Origin: Hyphomicrobium_A sp965243865
GTDB lineage: Bacteria; Pseudomonadota; Alphaproteobacteria; Rhizobiales; Hyphomicrobiaceae
DNA length: 64,000 bases
Direction of reading: 5' to 3'
NCBI RefSeq assembly: GCF_965243865.1
Contig: NZ_OZ251603.1
Coordinates: forward strand, 4,030,001 to 4,094,000
Shown here: piece by piece, positions 33,392-42,350 of the stretch
Numbering within the stretch: the stretch's first letter is position 1
Layout of the letters: the number at the start of each line of letters is the position of its first letter
Position numbers and translations under genes: made by a program
Notes under the pieces: generated by a model
Databases searched by the model: none
Seen by the model: the letters and a program-made list of their open reading frames with translations, nothing else
What the model was told of the DNA's origin: nothing

Positions 33392-35791
33392 ATGTCGACG
33401 AAAATGTTCGGTGCCCGCATCAAGCGGAACATTGATCCGCAGTTGCTGGTCGGGGAGGGCTCGTTCGTCGACGACATTCCTCTGGCCGGCGCGCTGCACG
33501 TGGCCTTCGTGCGCAGCCCGTTTGCGCGAGCCAAGATCAATTCGATCTCGACCGAACTCGCCGAGCAGCATCCAGGCGTCGCAGCCGTCTACACCTGCGA
33601 CAACATCGGGGCGCTCGATCTGGAGTTGCCGCAACTCATCCCGCATCCGTGCATGAATAGCCCGCGTACCCAACGCCCGTTGGCGCGCGGTGACGTCTTT
33701 TACGTTGGCCAGACGGTTGCGATGGTCGTGGCTGTCGATCGCTACACGGCCGAGGATGCCGCAGCGCTCGTCGATGTCGACTACGAGCGGCTCCCGGTGG
33801 AAATCGACCTCGAGAAGGCAATTCTCGATGGCGCCCCGCTCGTCCATCCGACCCACCCGAACAACATCGCCGCCGATCTGGTGCAGATTTCCGGCGATCC
33901 CGACAGCGCCATCGCCGGTGCCGAGCACGTAACGAAGATCCGCGTGCAGGTGGATCGTTCGACCGCAGCGCCGATGGAGTGTCGCGCGGTCGCCGCGACC
34001 TTCGACAAGGTCATGGGCGAGTTGACCGTATGGGACAGCACGCAAGGCCCGATCGCCATCCGCGGCGGCCTGGCGTCCATTTTCAATCTCGACGAAGACA
34101 AAGTCCGCGTGATCGCTCCCCATGTCGGCGGAGGTTTCGGCCAGAAAGTGCTCCTCTTCTATCCTGATGAGCTTCTGGTGCCGTTTGCGGCGATGCAACT
34201 CGGCCGCCCCGTGAAGTTCATCGAGGACCGCCGCGAGAACTTCATCGGCTCGTCGCAGGAACGCACGCAGATCCACGAGATCGAGCTCTACGCCAAGAAG
34301 AACGGCGAGGTCATCGCTCTCGTCGACCGCTTCCTGCACGATACGGGCGCCTTCATTCCTTACGGCATCGCCGTGGCCCAGGTCGCATCGACATCGATCG
34401 CCGGGCCATATCGCATTCCCAACATTCGCGTAGAGTTCAAGGCAGTCTACACGCCGACCGTCGTCGTCACGCCCTATCGCGGCTGCGGTCGACCGCAAGC
34501 GAACTTCGCCATCGAACGGGCGATGGACAAACTTGCCGAGGAACTCGGCCTTGATCGCTTCGAGGTTCGTCGCCGCAATCTGATTGCCGACCACGAGTTC
34601 CCGTATCTGCGCAAGGGACTGCTGTTCGCCGACGGTCTGCCGGTCAGCCTCGACAGCGGCCAGTATCACAAGGCGCTGCAGCTGCTGACCGAGAAGCTTG
34701 CGCCGGAAGAGTTCGCGGGCCAGCAGAAGGCCGCGCGCGATGCGGGTCGCTATCTCGGGCTCGGCCTTTCGTTCTACGTCGAAGGAACCGGTCTCGGGCC
34801 CTACGAAGGCGGCCACATCAAAATTCATCCGATCACCGGTAAGGTCTACGTCAACACGGGTCTGACGTCGCAAGGGCAGGGGCATGACACCGTCTTCGCC
34901 CAGATCGTTGCCGACCAGCTTGGCGTAGCCGTTACCGACGTCATTCTCGTCGAGGGCGATACCAAGGCCTTCGACTGGGGCGTCGCCACGTTCGCCAGCC
35001 GGGCGGCGGTGGTGTCCGGAAATGCCATCCACAAGTCGGCGCTGATCGTCCGCAAGAAGACCTTGGCGGCAGCGGCCAACATGCTTGAGGTGAGCCCGGA
35101 CGACCTGGAACTGCGCGACGGTGCAGCATGGGTGAAAGGCAGCAATCGCTCTGTTTCGCTCGCTGCCATCGCGACGGCCACCAACCCGCTGCGTTACGCC
35201 TTCAACGAGTCTGCAAAGGCCGCCACCCAGTTTGCTCCCGCAAGCAAGCACGACGGACCGCCGCTGGCGGAAGGCCAGCATCCGGGCCTCGAAGCAACGG
35301 ACTACTACAGCCCGCCTAGCGCCACATGGGCCTATGGCGTGCACGGTGCCATCGTCGAGGTCGATCCCGACCTCTGCGCCATCAAGATCAAGCGCTACAT
35401 CTGCATCCACGACTGCGGAAACATGATCAACCCGACGATCGTCGAGGGCCAGGTCATGGGCGGTATCGCGCAAGGCATCGGCGGCGCCATGTATGAGCGC
35501 ATCGAATACGACACCGAAGGCAATCTCATCAACGCGAACTTCGTGGACTTCCTAGTCCCCTACGCGACCGAAATTCCGCCTGTCGAGATCCTCCATCTCG
35601 AAACGCCAACGCCGTTGAACCCGCTCGGGGTCAAGGGCGTCGGCGAGGCTGGATGCATCCCTGTGGCGGCCGTCATTGCTTCTGCTGTCGAAGATGCGCT
35701 GCGACCGCTGACACACGAGCACTTCTACCACGTACCGATAACGCCGAGCGCCATACACGCAGCCCTGAAGAAGGCAGCGCCGGCAAACTAG
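33392..35791 (+). CDS. Molybdenum hydroxylase catalytic subunit (CoxL/XdhB-like)
   Basis: 799 residues. Molybdopterin-binding motifs are present: VGGGFGQK near residue 247, PYRGCGRPQANF near 364 and the catalytic Glu in KGVGEAGCIP near 750. The CO-dehydrogenase form I loop AYRCSFR is absent, so it does not oxidise CO; the loop is of the general aldehyde/heteroaromatic hydroxylase type. Expected reaction: water-derived hydroxylation of an N-heterocycle or oxidation of an aldehyde. With a Tsx channel, BMP importer and HyuAB nearby, a nucleobase-like ring is a reasonable candidate substrate. XdhC at 20126 is the likely maturation factor. Confidence 0.92.
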   Translation: MSTKMFGARIKRNIDPQLLVGEGSFVDDIPLAGALHVAFVRSPFARAKINSISTELAEQHPGVAAVYTCDNIGALDLELPQLIPHPCMNSPRTQRPLARGDVFYVGQTVAMVVAVDRYTAEDAAALVDVDYERLPVEIDLEKAILDGAPLVHPTHPNNIAADLVQISGDPDSAIAGAEHVTKIRVQVDRSTAAPMECRAVAATFDKVMGELTVWDSTQGPIAIRGGLASIFNLDEDKVRVIAPHVGGGFGQKVLLFYPDELLVPFAAMQLGRPVKFIEDRRENFIGSSQERTQIHEIELYAKKNGEVIALVDRFLHDTGAFIPYGIAVAQVASTSIAGPYRIPNIRVEFKAVYTPTVVVTPYRGCGRPQANFAIERAMDKLAEELGLDRFEVRRRNLIADHEFPYLRKGLLFADGLPVSLDSGQYHKALQLLTEKLAPEEFAGQQKAARDAGRYLGLGLSFYVEGTGLGPYEGGHIKIHPITGKVYVNTGLTSQGQGHDTVFAQIVADQLGVAVTDVILVEGDTKAFDWGVATFASRAAVVSGNAIHKSALIVRKKTLAAAANMLEVSPDDLELRDGAAWVKGSNRSVSLAAIATATNPLRYAFNESAKAATQFAPASKHDGPPLAEGQHPGLEATDYYSPPSATWAYGVHGAIVEVDPDLCAIKIKRYICIHDCGNMINPTIVEGQVMGGIAQGIGGAMYERIEYDTEGNLINANFVDFLVPYATEIPPVEILHLETPTPLNPLGVKGVGEAGCIPVAAVIASAVEDALRPLTHEHFYHVPITPSAIHAALKKAAPAN

Positions 35792-35984
35792 ACAAATGAC
35801 GCCGGGTAACGGCGTCGACGGGTGGAAACATCGTGATGACCGGCGACGGTCGTCACCAGGGATGGCGAGAAGAGCGAACGTCGGTGTCAGTCCTCGGGGG
35901 GGACATGAGACAGGCGAAGCTATCCGAACTGAGTGTTGACCAGGGGAAGCGGCGAGTTCGCCGAAGCAGGATGGGAAGTGAACG

Positions 35985-37070
35985 ATGAAAGCGAAGTTCA
36001 AGATGCTACTTGCGGCGGTAGCCACGATGGCCGTCATATCGGCCGCGCCGGCCAGGGCTGAATTCAAGCTCGAGAATCCGCCGAAGATTGCCATGATCCT
36101 TCTGGCCCAGAAGAACGATGGCGGCTGGTCGCAAGCGCTCGACGAGGCGCGTCAGAAGCTCGAGAAGGACATGGGGATCACCATTCCCGTCATCGAGAAC
36201 GTGCCCGAGAACGCCACCGCCATTCGCCCGGCTGTCGAGCTTCTCATCCAGCGCGGCACCAACGTGATCATCGGATCGGCTTTCGGCTACTCCGACACGT
36301 TCAAGGAACTTGCAGAGAAGTATCCCAAAGTCGCCTTCCTCAATCCGGCCGGCACGACGAACGGCCCCAACCTGGAGAGCTTCTACGGGCGCACTTACGA
36401 GAGCCAGTATCTGTGCGGCATGGCTGCGGCTGGTGCCTCGAAGACTGGCAAGCTCGGCTTTGTCGCTGCCAACCCGTTCGGGCTGGTGAACTGGACCGTC
36501 AACGCCTACGCAATGGGCGCGCGTCAGGTCAACCCCAAGGCCACCGTCACCGTCGTCTACACCGGCGCGTGGAATGATCCCGTCAAGGAGCGCGCCGCTG
36601 CGCAGGCTCTGATCGAGCAGGGCATCGACGTCGTCGGCCAGCACGTCGACACTGCTGCTGTGCAGATCGTCGCGCAGGAAAAAGGCGTCTACGGCACTGG
36701 TCATCACCGCGACCTTTCCGAGTTCGCGCCGAAGGCGACGCAGTGCTCGTCGGTCTGGGTGTGGGACCGCTTCCTCGGACCTGAAATCAAGAAGCTGTCG
36801 ACCGGCTGGACGCCGAGCGAGTACGGCGCCTTCATCGCCATGAAGGACGGCGGCACCGACATCAAGTGTTGCGGCGATGCCGTGCCGAAGGACGTCGCCG
36901 ACAAGATCACCGCCGCGCGCCAGGAGATCATCGACGGCAAGCGCCAAGTCTACGCCGGCCCGCTCAAGGATCGCGAAGGCAAGGAGCGCGTCGCGGCCGG
37001 TCAGGTCCTCAGCGACGGCGATCTTTGGAAGATGGATTGGTTCGTCGATGGCGTGATCAGCCAGAAGTAA
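35985..37070 (+). CDS. BMP-family ABC transporter substrate-binding protein
   Basis: 361 residues with a signal peptide (cleavage after PARA, no lipobox Cys). The periplasmic-binding BMP domain (PF02608) covers the mature protein: AMILLAQKNDGGWSQA near residue 35, GSAFGYSDTFKELA near 99 and GQHVDTAAVQIVAQEKG near 215. BMP-type binding proteins characterised so far bind nucleosides or related purine and pyrimidine compounds. The gene stands 193 bases after the hydroxylase operon and heads a binding protein-ATPase-permease-permease set. Confidence 0.9.
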   Translation: MKAKFKMLLAAVATMAVISAAPARAEFKLENPPKIAMILLAQKNDGGWSQALDEARQKLEKDMGITIPVIENVPENATAIRPAVELLIQRGTNVIIGSAFGYSDTFKELAEKYPKVAFLNPAGTTNGPNLESFYGRTYESQYLCGMAAAGASKTGKLGFVAANPFGLVNWTVNAYAMGARQVNPKATVTVVYTGAWNDPVKERAAAQALIEQGIDVVGQHVDTAAVQIVAQEKGVYGTGHHRDLSEFAPKATQCSSVWVWDRFLGPEIKKLSTGWTPSEYGAFIAMKDGGTDIKCCGDAVPKDVADKITAARQEIIDGKRQVYAGPLKDREGKERVAAGQVLSDGDLWKMDWFVDGVISQK

Positions 37071-37079
37071 TCGACAGGG

Positions 37080-37101
37080 GCGCGACGGTTCTCCGTCGCG
37101 C
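37080..37101 (+). repeat. Intercistronic hairpin between binding protein and ATPase genes
   Basis: Perfect 9-bp stem GCGCGACGG / CCGTCGCGC with loop TTCT, no T tract. In ABC importer operons such hairpins commonly let the binding protein be made in excess over the membrane parts. Confidence 0.55.
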
Positions 37102-37124
37102 TCCCGCTAGCTTTTGGTGGGGCC

Positions 37125-38624
37125 ATGCCAATTCTCGAACTCCACGACGTATCGAAGTCCTTCGACGGCTTCCAGGCCGTGGCGGATGCATCGTTCGACC
37201 TCGTGCCGGGCGAGCTGCATGCCCTTCTGGGTGAGAACGGCGCCGGCAAATCATCACTGATGAATATTGTGGCCGGTCTTTACCGCCCCGACAAAGGACG
37301 CATTCGCGTCAGCGGCCGCGACGTCCACATAGACGGACCATCCACCGCAAAAAGGCTCGGCATCGGCATGGTGCACCAGCACTATAAACTGGTGAAGGCC
37401 TTCAATGCCGTAGAGAACATTCTGCTTGCCGCCGGCGCCGACAAGTACCGCGCGGGCTTGGCCGAGGTGGCGAAGTCGGTCCGCGAACACTGCGAAGAGA
37501 TGGGCTTCGACGTTGATCTGAGCCGGCCTGTCGGCGCGTTGTCCGTTGCCGAGCAGCAGCGGGTCGAAATACTCAAGGTGCTCGTCAACGGCGCACAGAT
37601 CATCATCCTCGACGAGCCGAGCGCCGTGCTGACCGACAGCGAGGCGGCAGCCCTTCTCAAAGTCATGCGCACGTTGGCCGCCAAGGGTGCCGCGGTCGTG
37701 CTGATTACGCACAAGCTCGGCGAGGTAAAGGCATTCGCGGACCGCGTCACGATCATGCGGGGCGGGCGCACCGTGACCACCGCTGATCCAAAGGGCAGCT
37801 CACTCGCGGACCTCACAGCCAAGATCATCGGTCAGGCTGTTTGCGAGACGCGCCATCCCGCAAAGGCGATTGGAACGCCTGTGCTCCACCTCAAGGGCAT
37901 CACGGGCTCGCGAGCCGACGGGCACCGTACGCTGCATGGCGTCGATCTTACGCTGCGCGCAGGCGAGCTTTACGGCATCGCTGGCGTTGGTGGCAACGGC
38001 CAGCCCGAGCTAGCCGAGATCCTGATGGGCGTGAACAGGCCGACCGGCGGAACGCTCGAGTTCGTCGGAGCAGGCGACATCAGTCGCAGCAGTCCTGCGG
38101 AGAGGCGCAAGCTGGGGCTGGTCTGCATCCCAGCCGACCGAGCGACCTACGGCCTGGCTGGCGAATTGTCGATTTGCGAGAATTATATTGTCACCGGCGT
38201 GCGCAACGGCCGCTTCGGCTCCTGGACGCGCGTCAACTGGCGCTCGGGAGCGGCCAGCACCAATGACGCAGTCAGCGCCTTTGAAGTTCTGGGCGTTCGC
38301 TCCACACGTCAGAAGGCGTCGCTGCTCTCAGGCGGCAACGCCCAGAAGCTCGTCATTGCCCGCGAGCTCGCCTCGCCCCCGCGCATTGTCGTGGCTCACA
38401 GCCCGAGCCGCGGTCTCGATGCGCGCGCGACCAGCGAGGTACGCCGACGCTTGCTCGAGGCGCGCGATGCCGGCGCCGCGGTTCTGCTTATCAGCGAGGA
38501 CCTCGACGAGATCATGCTGATGTCGGACCGCATCGGCGTCATGACGCGCGGCCGTATCGTGCAAGAGTTCGAAGCGCCCGCTGACCGGCAACTGTTGGGC
38601 AAGGCGATGGTGCACCATGACTGA
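37125..38624 (+). CDS. ABC transporter ATP-binding protein (two nucleotide-binding domains)
   Basis: 499 residues, the tandem-domain form used by nucleoside and sugar importers. First domain: Walker A GENGAGKSS near residue 36, an atypical signature LSVAEQQRVEIL near 140 and Walker B IIILDEPSAVL near 160. Second domain: degenerate Walker A GVGGNGQPE near 287, signature LSGGNAQKLVIARE near 402 and Walker B-like VVAHSPSRGLD where the catalytic Glu is replaced, as is common in the second domain of this class. Its stop overlaps the next start by eight bases. Confidence 0.92.
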   Translation: MPILELHDVSKSFDGFQAVADASFDLVPGELHALLGENGAGKSSLMNIVAGLYRPDKGRIRVSGRDVHIDGPSTAKRLGIGMVHQHYKLVKAFNAVENILLAAGADKYRAGLAEVAKSVREHCEEMGFDVDLSRPVGALSVAEQQRVEILKVLVNGAQIIILDEPSAVLTDSEAAALLKVMRTLAAKGAAVVLITHKLGEVKAFADRVTIMRGGRTVTTADPKGSSLADLTAKIIGQAVCETRHPAKAIGTPVLHLKGITGSRADGHRTLHGVDLTLRAGELYGIAGVGGNGQPELAEILMGVNRPTGGTLEFVGAGDISRSSPAERRKLGLVCIPADRATYGLAGELSICENYIVTGVRNGRFGSWTRVNWRSGAASTNDAVSAFEVLGVRSTRQKASLLSGGNAQKLVIARELASPPRIVVAHSPSRGLDARATSEVRRRLLEARDAGAAVLLISEDLDEIMLMSDRIGVMTRGRIVQEFEAPADRQLLGKAMVHHD

Positions 38625-39741
38625 GATGCAGTTGAACATTGGCATGGCTCGCCCGCAGCAGCCGCCCGCGCCGCCCTCGATGGGCCGGCGCATTCCCGGT
38701 TTGCTGCTCGAAGTGCGCCAGCACGCGCCGATTTGGTTTCAAACTCTCGTGCTTCTTTGTGGGATGGCAACGGGCCTCGGGCTTTCGTTCCTTATCCTGC
38801 TGGCGGCAGGGGTTCCGGCCGATGGGCTGGTCGTCGAATTCAAGAGCATCTTCTCCAATACGACGAATGTCGCATCCCTGCTGACCCAGCTCGCGCCGTT
38901 GCTGATCGTCGGCCTGAGTGCTGCCGTCGCCTTCCGGGTGCAGTTCTGGAACATCGGCATCGAAGGGCAAATGATATTCGGCTCGATCGCCGCGACGTTT
39001 GTTGCCATCAATGACATCGGACCCGAGCCGCTGCGCCTGCCGCTGATGATGGCCGCCGCCGCCATCGGCGGCATGGCCTGGATCATCGTCCCGGCGCTGC
39101 TGCGCATCCGCTTCGGCGTCAACGAGATCATCTCGACGCTGTTGCTCAACTACGTCGCCGTCAATTTCCTGCTGCATCTTCTTTACGGAGGCTGGCGCGA
39201 CCCGAAGAGCAGCTTCCCCAACTCCGAGCAGTACACCGCAGCTGAGCGCCTTCCGCAGCTGGGATGGGAGAGCCTCACGTATGCTTTGCCCCTCGCGCTG
39301 GTGCTGACGCTATTCTGCTGGTGGCTGTTCAGCCTCAGCCGCTTCGGCTTCTATACGCGCATTGTGCAGTCGAATCCGAAGATGGCGCTGGCGATGGGTA
39401 TTCCGGTGATCGCCGTGACGCTCGGCGCCGCGCTTCTGTCGGGCGCGCTCGCGGGCGTTGCCGGCTTCACCATCAGTTCCGGTGTGGAATACCGCCTGAC
39501 GCAGGGCTTCTTCCTGGGCTACGGCTTCTCCGGCATCCTCATTGCCTTCCTCGCCCGCAACAACATGATCGGCGCCATCCTCGTCTCGCTTCTGGTGGCA
39601 ACGTTCTTCGTCGCCAGCCAGAGCCTTCAGGTGTTCTACCAGGTGCCTGGCGCGATCGTGCAGTTGATCCAGGCCGTCATCGTCATCTCGGTCGCCGGCT
39701 TCGAGTTCTTCAACCGCTTCCGCTTACGTCTGGCGAGGTAG
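38617..39741 (+). CDS. ABC transporter permease (BPD_transp_2), subunit 1
   Basis: 374 residues with about ten hydrophobic helices after a polar N-terminus of about 45 residues. The branched-chain/ribose-type permease domain (PF02653) shows NIGIEGQMIFG near residue 112 and INEIISTLLLNY-like FGVNEIISTLLLNYVAVN near 166, typical of the first permease of BMP-type nucleoside importers. Overlaps the ATPase gene by eight bases and is followed five bases later by the second permease. Confidence 0.9.
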   Translation: MTEMQLNIGMARPQQPPAPPSMGRRIPGLLLEVRQHAPIWFQTLVLLCGMATGLGLSFLILLAAGVPADGLVVEFKSIFSNTTNVASLLTQLAPLLIVGLSAAVAFRVQFWNIGIEGQMIFGSIAATFVAINDIGPEPLRLPLMMAAAAIGGMAWIIVPALLRIRFGVNEIISTLLLNYVAVNFLLHLLYGGWRDPKSSFPNSEQYTAAERLPQLGWESLTYALPLALVLTLFCWWLFSLSRFGFYTRIVQSNPKMALAMGIPVIAVTLGAALLSGALAGVAGFTISSGVEYRLTQGFFLGYGFSGILIAFLARNNMIGAILVSLLVATFFVASQSLQVFYQVPGAIVQLIQAVIVISVAGFEFFNRFRLRLAR

Positions 39742-39746
39742 ACGCA

Positions 39747-40688
39747 ATGACAGACTTCTTCATCAACTGGGTCGCGAACATCCCAGGCTTCGCCGCACCA
39801 TTCGCCCTGGCAGCGCTCGGCTTGATCGTGTCGGAGAAGTCCGGCGTGCTGACGCTCGGCGCCGAAGGTTACATGCTCGTCGGCGCGCTGTCGGGCGTCG
39901 GAGCCATCCTGCTGCTCGGCGGATACCCGATCGCTGCCTTGCTCATTGCCGCCGCCGTAACGAGCCTCTTCTCGCTCATCTTCGCAGTGATGACGGTCAC
40001 ACTGCGCGTCAACCAGGTGATCGCCAGTCTCGCCATCATCTTTCTCGGTCAGGGCTTGACCAGTCTCATCGCTACGCGGGCGGGTTGGCTCAACGTGCCG
40101 ATCGCGGGTCTCGGAAAGCTCAACGTGCCGGGGCTGTCGGACCTTCCCGTGGTTGGACCGATCCTGTTCCAGCAGGACATCGTCTGCTACCTTCTGGTTC
40201 CGATCTTTATCGGTGTCGTCTACGTCCTCAATCGCACCGTCATCGGGCTGAAACTTCGCGCCGTCGGTGACGGGCCGGATGCCGCCGACGCGGCAGGCGT
40301 AAGCGTCAACCTCGTTCGTTATGGCGCCGTCATGGCTGGCGCCGCGCTGGTCGGTCTGGCTGGCGCGTACCTCTCCATAGGCATCGCCAAGCTTTGGGTT
40401 GATGGCATGTCGGGTGGTCGCGGCTTGATCGCCATCGCGCTCGTCATCTTCGCCCGCTGGCATCCATGGCGCGCACTCGCTGGTGCCGTTCTCTTCGGCG
40501 GTATCGAGGCGCTTATCCCGCGCGTCGCGGCCATCGGCCTGCAGGTGCCCCAGTACTTCGTGATGATGACACCGTATCTCGCCACCCTCGCGGTGATGGT
40601 CTGGGCGAGCACGCGCGGACGCGAGCGGGAGGCCTTCGCCATGCCGCGGGCTTTGGGACAACCGCACACGCGCGAGGAGCGGCACTAG
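39747..40688 (+). CDS. ABC transporter permease (BPD_transp_2), subunit 2
   Basis: 313 residues. Shorter partner permease with SGVLTLGAEGYMLVGAL near residue 32, the usual GxxxIGxEG-type motif, and NQVIASLAIIFLGQGL near 89. Together with the gene upstream it forms a heterodimeric membrane channel. The frame is open far upstream in a shadow of the first permease. The ATG at 39747 is the family start and follows that gene by five bases. A hairpin between this gene and the convergent malonyl-CoA synthetase ends both transcripts. Confidence 0.9.
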   Translation: MTDFFINWVANIPGFAAPFALAALGLIVSEKSGVLTLGAEGYMLVGALSGVGAILLLGGYPIAALLIAAAVTSLFSLIFAVMTVTLRVNQVIASLAIIFLGQGLTSLIATRAGWLNVPIAGLGKLNVPGLSDLPVVGPILFQQDIVCYLLVPIFIGVVYVLNRTVIGLKLRAVGDGPDAADAAGVSVNLVRYGAVMAGAALVGLAGAYLSIGIAKLWVDGMSGGRGLIAIALVIFARWHPWRALAGAVLFGGIEALIPRVAAIGLQVPQYFVMMTPYLATLAVMVWASTRGREREAFAMPRALGQPHTREERH

Positions 40689-40731
40689 CAGCCACGTAAG
40701 CGCAGGGCGTCCCGCACCAGCTGCGCGGAAT

Positions 40732-40769
40732 AAGAACAAGGCCGGGGTGATGCCCCGGGCCTCTTCTTG
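40732..40769. terminator. Bidirectional terminator hairpin
   Basis: AAGAA...AGGCC-GGGG / CCCC-G-GGCCT...TTCTT forms a long stem with a single-G bulge, a TGATG loop and A-rich/T-rich outer arms. It lies between the converging ABC permease and malonyl-CoA synthetase genes. Confidence 0.75.
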
Positions 40770-40812
40770 TCGGCTACCACGTAGCCGATGTTCCGGCGTT
40801 ACACCGCGCGCT

Positions 40813-42330
40813 TCAGTGCATGTATAAATCCCTGTAGGTCTGGCGCAGCTCGTTCTTCAGCACCTTGCCCATCGTGTTGCGCGGCAGCGCATCCACAAAC
40901 AGCACGCGCTTCGGCAGCTTGTATTTCGCGAGCTTGCCTTCCAGCACCGACAGCACGCCCTTCTCGTCGAGCTCAGCACCTTGGTTCAAGACGACGACGG
41001 CGGTAACGCCCTCGCCGAAGTCGCGGTGCGGCACGCCGATGACGGCGCTCTCGAACACGCCGCCCATGGCGTCGATCTCCGCCTCGACCTCTTTCGGATA
41101 CACATTGTAGCCGCCCGAGATCACGAGGTCTTTGCCGCGCCCGACGATCGACACGTAGTTGTTGTCGTCGATCTTACCGAGATCGCCCGTGATGAAGTAG
41201 CCATCGGGCGTGAATTCCGCTGCCGTCTTCTCCGGCATGCGCCAATAGCCCTTGAATACGTTCGGGCCCTTCACCTGAATCATGCCGACCTCGCCCGCGG
41301 GCTTGGCTGCCCCCGTTTCGGGATCGCAAACGCGGACGCTGATCCCGGACAATGCTGGCCCCACTGATCCTGGGATGCGCTCGCCCTCGTACGGGTTCGA
41401 CGTGATCATGTTCGTCTCGGTCATACCGTAGCGCTCGAGGATACGATGCCCCGTACGCTGTTCCCACGCGCGATGCGTCTCCGCCAGCAGCGGTGCCGAA
41501 CCGGAAACGAACAGGCGCATGTTCGCCGTTGTCTCTCGCGTGAGGCGTGGGTCATCCAGCAGCCGCGTATAAAACGTCGGAACGCCCATCATCGTCGTGG
41601 CCCCCGGCCAAAGCCGGAAGATCTCGTGGGGATCGAATTTCGGCAGCAACACCATCGATGATCCCGCCATCAGCGTGACGTTGGTGGCGACGAACAGGCC
41701 GTGCGTGTGGAATATCGGCAGCGCATGCAGCAGCACATCGTCAGCGGTGAAGCGCCACGATCCCTTCAGGACGCTGGCATTCGATGTGAGATTGGCGTGC
41801 GTTAGCATCGCGCCTTTCGACCGGCCGGTCGTGCCCGACGTATAAAGGATCGCAGCGAGATCATCGCCAGTGCGTTCGACGTCACAGAATTCCGTGGCAA
41901 GGTCGCCGCTCTCCTCGCTCACTGTCCCGATCCCATTGCGATCGAGCGTCTCGACGTGCGCGACACCAAGCTCGCGCGCCAGCCCTGAAATGCCCGCGAG
42001 CTTTGCCGGGTCGCACACGACAATCCGCGGCTCGGCATCCCCGATGAAGTATTCCATCTCGGCGAGCGTGTAGCCTGTGTTCAGCGGCAGATAGACGGCG
42101 CCGACGCGCAGGCAGGCGAGATACAACATGAGCGCGCGAGCCGACTTTTCCACCTGCACGGCAACGCGGTCGCCCGGCTTCACGCCCTTTGATACGAGCA
42201 GGTTGGCGAGCTTTGCAGATTCGGAAAACGCCGCTTCATAGCTCGTCACCTGACCCGCCGGCGACACGATGAATGGCGCCGACACCCGTTCGGTTCGCGC
42301 CCGGATGAGGGAGAACAGATTTCCAGACAT
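40813..42330 (-). CDS. matB: Malonyl-CoA synthetase (malonate-CoA ligase)
   Basis: 505 residues. ANL adenylate-forming enzyme: A3 motif YTSGTTGRSKGAML near residue 163, RYGMTETNM near 303 (the MatB/ACSF3 form of the A5 motif), GYFITGDLGKID near 380, GRGKDLVISGGYNVYP near 398 and the catalytic Lys in PRNTMGKVLKNEL near 488. Reaction: malonate + ATP + CoA to malonyl-CoA + AMP + PPi. The ATG at 42330 has GGAGA upstream; the long upstream extension of the frame lies within the decarboxylase gene and is not used. Co-transcribed with the malonyl-CoA decarboxylase gene, 20 bases apart. Confidence 0.95.
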   Translation of the reverse strand: MSGNLFSLIRARTERVSAPFIVSPAGQVTSYEAAFSESAKLANLLVSKGVKPGDRVAVQVEKSARALMLYLACLRVGAVYLPLNTGYTLAEMEYFIGDAEPRIVVCDPAKLAGISGLARELGVAHVETLDRNGIGTVSEESGDLATEFCDVERTGDDLAAILYTSGTTGRSKGAMLTHANLTSNASVLKGSWRFTADDVLLHALPIFHTHGLFVATNVTLMAGSSMVLLPKFDPHEIFRLWPGATTMMGVPTFYTRLLDDPRLTRETTANMRLFVSGSAPLLAETHRAWEQRTGHRILERYGMTETNMITSNPYEGERIPGSVGPALSGISVRVCDPETGAAKPAGEVGMIQVKGPNVFKGYWRMPEKTAAEFTPDGYFITGDLGKIDDNNYVSIVGRGKDLVISGGYNVYPKEVEAEIDAMGGVFESAVIGVPHRDFGEGVTAVVVLNQGAELDEKGVLSVLEGKLAKYKLPKRVLFVDALPRNTMGKVLKNELRQTYRDLYMH

Positions 42331-42350
42331 GACAATCTCCTTGAGCGCGC

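Noticed and set aside
33335..35473. Long open frame on the minus strand (712 codons) opposite the molybdenum hydroxylase gene
   Set aside because: Composition follows the codon bias of the plus-strand gene, the product has no family character, and the plus-strand gene has all catalytic motifs.
31980..35791. Carbon-monoxide dehydrogenase (coxMSL)
   Set aside because: The catalytic subunit lacks the AYRCSFR active-site loop of form I CO dehydrogenase, so only the general molybdenum hydroxylase family can be claimed.
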